Virus record (IMG/VR): IMGVR_UViG_3300004097_000023
Coordinates: 1 to 34,678 of that record
From: a virus
Length of the DNA: 34,678 nt
Direction: 5' to 3' (one strand)
A program made the position numbers and the translations under genes. The first letter of the stretch is position 1. Each line of letters opens with the position of its first letter. Positions 31,042 to 34,678 of this stretch are shown here, one piece after another. The notes under the pieces were generated by a model that saw only the letters and a list, made by a program, of their open reading frames with translations, made no database searches and was not told where the DNA came from.

Positions 31042-33576
31042 TTAAGCCTTAATCTGTAACAGTTTATTTATAATAACTTTATTGGCAAGGTAGCGGTCAT
31101 TAAGTCTGTCAATCATCGCCATCTGTAACGGCGTTAAATCAATAACGTCAAGTCCGTCATGCGGGTGTACGATAACATAACGTAAATCCGCGCCCAATAA
31201 AATCGGTTCATAGTCCAAGAGGTAAACATATTCAAGCATTACTTTATCAAACTGACTAGTACTTATGTAATACAAATCATCATCTGCCGACAATGCCAAG
31301 TCACCGTTAATCATGTCGTGTATAACTTTATTCATAATAGGACTGAATAATTTATACAAGTTAGGGATAGGGTTAAACTCTATTCCAGTTGGTGTGGGTA
31401 TGAAGTTATTTAAATACGCGTTTATGCGTTTATCTAAATCTCTAGAAACATCCCTCATGGAATATGTATTTTTACTTACAATATCACGGAGTGGTATAGT
31501 GGCGTCATTCACCATCCAAGGTCTTCCATTGACAACGTCGCTAATTCCAACATTACCATCTTCTCGGAAAACAACATCTTCACGATGACGGACTGAACCG
31601 CCGACAGTTATCTGAATGACCTTATCGTCCTTAACATCAAAGTACGTGTCATTACTCAGAAGGCCGTTTACTACAAATCCCACTTTTGGTGGTCTAACCT
31701 TATCTGCCAAACCACGACATCTAATATCGAACCACGGTTTGTGTCTATTCGCACCGTCCTCAAGATATTCTTTATTACATACAACAACCTGAGGCCATTT
31801 GTAGTAATAGTCTATATCGGGAACAAGTGCTCTGCCATTCATCCATATTTCCATTGTCTCTGGCTGAAACTGCATAGGCGCGTATTTGTTGTCATCTTCC
31901 CACAGGTCAATGCTAAACTTAGCGTGACCGTCAGTCATAGGAATCTCTAAACCGTAAGTCAAGAACTTAACATCGGATACTACAACAGGTCGACGTCTAG
32001 AGAGGTCGACGTTCCATGTTATGGCACCATCAAACCCAACCGTGTATGCATCTGTCCCGGTCACATCTTCAAACACATCCGCTTCTTCACCACTTAATAA
32101 TAAATTAGTATAAAAGCGATAATTGTTCTTAAGGTCAACCTTAAAAGTCGTAGCGTCCCAAGTGACATCTAATCCAACCCCACCCTGCCCTTCAATACAC
32201 TCGACCATTGCGGCAGCGGCATTGCGGCAGACGTACCGCGAGTTGTAATCAGAAGTATGGTTATAGTAACCTAACAATAAACCGTCAATGTCGTATTCAT
32301 ACACCGTACAATTACGTGCTAGTAAAGGCGCTATAAAAGCGACAAGCACACCTGCATCCAACTCTGTTTTATTTGGAGTGTCAGCAACGTACTTACTAAC
32401 AGCATTGTACCCGTAGGCATCAGTGCATAGCTCATTTGTAATATTACCGTAACTGGCAGCCATAATTCTATTATAAGAACTCTGCTCCAGTACGCTACCA
32501 CGCCATTCTTCCACGACAGAATTTATCCCACAGATGGCAGATACGATTTCAGCATCTTTAAGCTTATAAAGCTCCTGAATCCTGTTATGTGTAAAGATAA
32601 GCGGCTTGTCCATACCACTCCGTCTAATCACCAATTTCAGTGTTAGCTCTTTAGTGCTATTCCACCCATCCATTTTAACTACATATTCATTAAGTCTAAA
32701 TGTCCCAACGCTGTAGTCGTTATGTGTAACCTGTCGAACCGAGTTAGACATATGTTGGTGAAAGAAAACGCCACGATTATCTTTCAACACCGAGAAGTCG
32801 ATGTCGTTAATAAAATGAATGGTGTCGATTTGTTTTTCAGGATGTACTAGATATTTCCGCGTCCCGTCTAACTCACTGGTAAATGTAGATAGTTTACTAA
32901 CATCGAAATACTCAATACTTTCGACCAGACCGTCGTAGACAATCTCAACATAGTCCCACAGCGCAATGTCTGCAGTAGTTAATATATCCACTTCATAACC
33001 GTTAACGTACGCGGACGGCTCGCCCGGGTAATTATTTCGATACCCATTAAACTTATTAACTACCGTCTGACGTACCGCAACGTTACTTACGATCTGTCCA
33101 TACACTTGTGATTTGTGAGCTTCTGTGTATTCAGGAGAATGTCTAAATGCACCATCGTAGAATCTAACGTAAAGAGATTCCACACTAAAGTCGACTTGAC
33201 TGCCAACTCTCTCAACCGCCATTATCACATTACCGTTCGGTTGTTTTCGCATCCAGCAGTAGTTAAGCGGCAATGTTCTACCTAAATCATTGTAGACCGT
33301 GATCAACGTACCGAATGTATTAACTACATCTTTAAAGCTAACCCATTTATCAGAAAGATCACTTATACCTAACTCACGGTAAGTAAACGCACCCAACTGA
33401 AATACATGGAACCATTTGCCCTTTTCAGGAAGACGTATTGAATAGCGCTGTACCTCCATTCCAAACGTCTCACCTTCAGGCGCTGACAGTCTGCCCGGCT
33501 TGACAATCCAACGTCTGTCATTGGAAGGTTTACACCAGATATTCGTTTGTGCGTGTGCAACAAGCCAGTTTCCCAT
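31042..33576 (-). CDS. Probable virion structural protein, 844 residues
   Basis: ATG at 33576 with AGGAG upstream; 9 bp after the preceding gene and 2 bp before the next. Largest protein in the window. It is beta-rich and Trp/Tyr-rich, with no enzyme motif. MNGRALVPDIDYYYKW (579-594) and VVNGLLSNDTYFDV (635-648) look like two copies of the N-G-x-x-L-x4-D-Y strand pair common in phage tail and fibre modules. The last ~140 residues are more helical. Together with its neighbours it is likely part of the tail, baseplate or neck. Confidence 0.78.
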   Translation of the reverse strand: MGNWLVAHAQTNIWCKPSNDRRWIVKPGRLSAPEGETFGMEVQRYSIRLPEKGKWFHVFQLGAFTYRELGISDLSDKWVSFKDVVNTFGTLITVYNDLGRTLPLNYCWMRKQPNGNVIMAVERVGSQVDFSVESLYVRFYDGAFRHSPEYTEAHKSQVYGQIVSNVAVRQTVVNKFNGYRNNYPGEPSAYVNGYEVDILTTADIALWDYVEIVYDGLVESIEYFDVSKLSTFTSELDGTRKYLVHPEKQIDTIHFINDIDFSVLKDNRGVFFHQHMSNSVRQVTHNDYSVGTFRLNEYVVKMDGWNSTKELTLKLVIRRSGMDKPLIFTHNRIQELYKLKDAEIVSAICGINSVVEEWRGSVLEQSSYNRIMAASYGNITNELCTDAYGYNAVSKYVADTPNKTELDAGVLVAFIAPLLARNCTVYEYDIDGLLLGYYNHTSDYNSRYVCRNAAAAMVECIEGQGGVGLDVTWDATTFKVDLKNNYRFYTNLLLSGEEADVFEDVTGTDAYTVGFDGAITWNVDLSRRRPVVVSDVKFLTYGLEIPMTDGHAKFSIDLWEDDNKYAPMQFQPETMEIWMNGRALVPDIDYYYKWPQVVVCNKEYLEDGANRHKPWFDIRCRGLADKVRPPKVGFVVNGLLSNDTYFDVKDDKVIQITVGGSVRHREDVVFREDGNVGISDVVNGRPWMVNDATIPLRDIVSKNTYSMRDVSRDLDKRINAYLNNFIPTPTGIEFNPIPNLYKLFSPIMNKVIHDMINGDLALSADDDLYYISTSQFDKVMLEYVYLLDYEPILLGADLRYVIVHPHDGLDVIDLTPLQMAMIDRLNDRYLANKVIINKLLQIKA

Positions 33577-33585
33577 CAGTAACTC

Positions 33586-34476
33586 CTATTTGTATTGATC
33601 AATGAACATTAATAGCCCACGACTGTAATTTGTAAAGACATTACCGCGGTTCATGTCGTATACTATAGTGCCGATCTGGGTACGTTTGAACATCGAATTT
33701 TCGATGGCCATCTCAACCAGTGCAGCCATAGCAGGCGGATACTCAATAGCAATCGCAACAAAAGTAGCAGCATTTGTATTCGACCACCACGACCCGCTTA
33801 ATACTGTATATAACGCTTTCGTATTAAAGCCTTTTAAACGAGGCCCAAAGTCTACTTTCTCAATCGCCTCAATAAATTCATCGACGTCTCTAGGGAAGCC
33901 ACCATCAATACGTTCACTAACTTCTTCAATAGCTTCAATGGAGATAGGGTTGTTTCTAGCGATGCTTTGAAGATGTCTAGCTATAGTTAACTTATCTTCG
34001 ATATTATTGTAGTATTGTCCGATAGAGAACATTGCTACCAGTGCCATCAGCCTTATCTTCTGATTAGGTGGGAGGCCATATCTGTGTGAGATGGTGTTAG
34101 TTAACCAACGGATCAGTACATCCGAAGCCATAGCAAATGCACGTTGTGCTGTTTCAGGTCTATCACACAGAACCCATGAATTTTCCAAACGTGCGCAAAG
34201 TAGATTTAATTGCTCATCCAAACCATTACGAATTTTGATATCACCACTACGGTCAAGTGATGTATAAGGTCTTGCATCAATAAACACCTGTTTGTTATCA
34301 ACATCGTAAATAGGGTATGGGAAAGGAGGTACGTCTTGCACTTCAGTGACGTAAAGTATGTTGTCCAAAGCCACATGACTTTTATCAGACAGGCTAGCTT
34401 TTTCTATCGCCAGAAGCATTTCCGAAGTAGAAAAGCCCTTAATGATTTTTGAACTGTAAGCATTTTGTAAACTCAT
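33586..34476 (-). CDS. Probable virion-associated protein, 296 residues
   Basis: ATG at 34476 with GAGG about 9 bp upstream; first gene of the late operon. A beta-containing N-terminal third (DVPPFPYPIYDVDNKQVFID, ~48-67) is followed by a helical body. No known motif. It is read in the same transcript as the 844-, 556-residue and terminase genes, so assembly or virion function is inferred from context alone. Confidence 0.75.
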   Translation of the reverse strand: MSLQNAYSSKIIKGFSTSEMLLAIEKASLSDKSHVALDNILYVTEVQDVPPFPYPIYDVDNKQVFIDARPYTSLDRSGDIKIRNGLDEQLNLLCARLENSWVLCDRPETAQRAFAMASDVLIRWLTNTISHRYGLPPNQKIRLMALVAMFSIGQYYNNIEDKLTIARHLQSIARNNPISIEAIEEVSERIDGGFPRDVDEFIEAIEKVDFGPRLKGFNTKALYTVLSGSWWSNTNAATFVAIAIEYPPAMAALVEMAIENSMFKRTQIGTIVYDMNRGNVFTNYSRGLLMFIDQYK

Positions 34477-34572
34477 ATCGTGAAATCCTCTGAGTATAAG
34501 TATGGAAGTTAAAGTAAATACATATGACGTTACGTCGTAATTTTTTTTTATTCAGTAGACAGGAGATAACCC
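34477..34572. promoter_or_regulatory. Divergent late-gene intergenic region
   Basis: 96 bp between the leftward virion operon and the rightward partial gene; promoters for both must lie here or close by. It is AT-rich, with a CATATG palindrome at 34521-34526 and a short dyad, GACGTTACGTC, next to it. PhiKZ-type late promoters contain TATG, which CATATG would offer on both strands. The ATATTTTAT core is absent, which would suit a different temporal class. Confidence 0.3.
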
Positions 34573-34678
34573 ATGTCTGAGATTGTAAAGAACGGTACAC
34601 CGCAAAATGTTAAATACGGAACAGACGACCAATCGGTCGCGGATAAAGTATTAACACAGGCTGGCGTACCTATCCACC
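34573..34678 (+). CDS. 5' end of a plus-strand gene, cut by the window edge
   Basis: ATG at 34573 with AGGAGATAACCC upstream. 35 residues are visible (MSEIVKNGTPQNVKYGTDDQ, then a helix ending LTQAGVPIH). Too short to identify. In phiKZ the tail sheath gene is a few genes from TerL, so a tail protein is possible by position only. Confidence 0.7.
   Translation, partial: MSEIVKNGTPQNVKYGTDDQSVADKVLTQAGVPIH

Noticed and set aside
34521-34550. Dyad GACGTTACGTC followed by a T-run, terminator-like
   Set aside because: The arms leave a loop of one base, or only a 4-bp stem, and it would stand just before, not after, the plus-strand gene.
1-34678. tRNA genes, CRISPR arrays and insertion sequences
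   Set aside because: No cloverleaf with T-arm consensus, no regularly spaced direct repeats and no transposase-like protein was seen by eye; a tRNA scan could still find a divergent one.

Overview
This window looks like part of a jumbo myophage genome of the phiKZ-like (nucleus-forming, Chimalliviridae-type) group, probably infecting a gammaproteobacterium. The evidence is a gene for only the N-terminal part of an RNA polymerase beta' subunit, ending soon after the NADFDGD catalytic motif; a highly diverged, apparently split family B DNA polymerase; a large terminase with an RQQGKT Walker A; an SbcD/Mre11-like nuclease; and dense packing of AT-rich, mostly unrecognised genes. No tRNA, rRNA, CRISPR array or insertion sequence was recognised. 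The host and exact phage cannot be named from the sequence alone.

Region 1 (1-12385, all minus strand) is a transcription and replication block. Reading in the direction of transcription it holds a 607-residue protein with basic disordered tails (candidate nuclear shell protein, by position next to the polymerase gene and by size) closed by a strong terminator; the beta' N-terminal subunit; a 205-residue protein and a terminator; two small proteins; the SbcD-like nuclease; a 277-residue protein; a single-stranded-DNA-binding-like protein with a Gln/Gly-rich tail and its own terminator; then three larger proteins, the last running off the left edge.

Region 2 (12508-15987) holds a plus-strand gene that converges on, and overlaps by 24 bp, a minus-strand gene for the fingers/palm/thumb half of a family B DNA polymerase. 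Upstream of the polymerase is a gene-poor 266-bp gap with a terminator and a possible short RNA.

Region 3 (15987-24719) is accessory-looking: a run of small, mostly overlapping minus-strand genes (16404-20074), one plus-strand gene (20222-21037), two more small genes, a HAD phosphatase, a 619-bp non-coding island with nested inverted repeats (22561-23179), and three small genes.

Region 4 (24823-26476) holds a plus-strand 439-residue gene, a 53-residue membrane-like small gene missed by a 60-residue cutoff, and a hairpin-rich stretch. Region 5 (26477-34678) holds a small gene, then a late virion/packaging operon read leftward: a 296-, an 844- and a 556-residue protein, the large terminase and a 66-residue two-helix membrane protein, closed by a terminator. 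A further gene starts on the plus strand at the right edge.

Two intergenic motifs recur. One is ATATTTTAT (five sites, all fitting minus-strand transcription). The other is TGTAGRCTA (three sites, two of them exactly 35 bp from a start codon). Together with the hairpin terminators they divide the window into separate transcription units.
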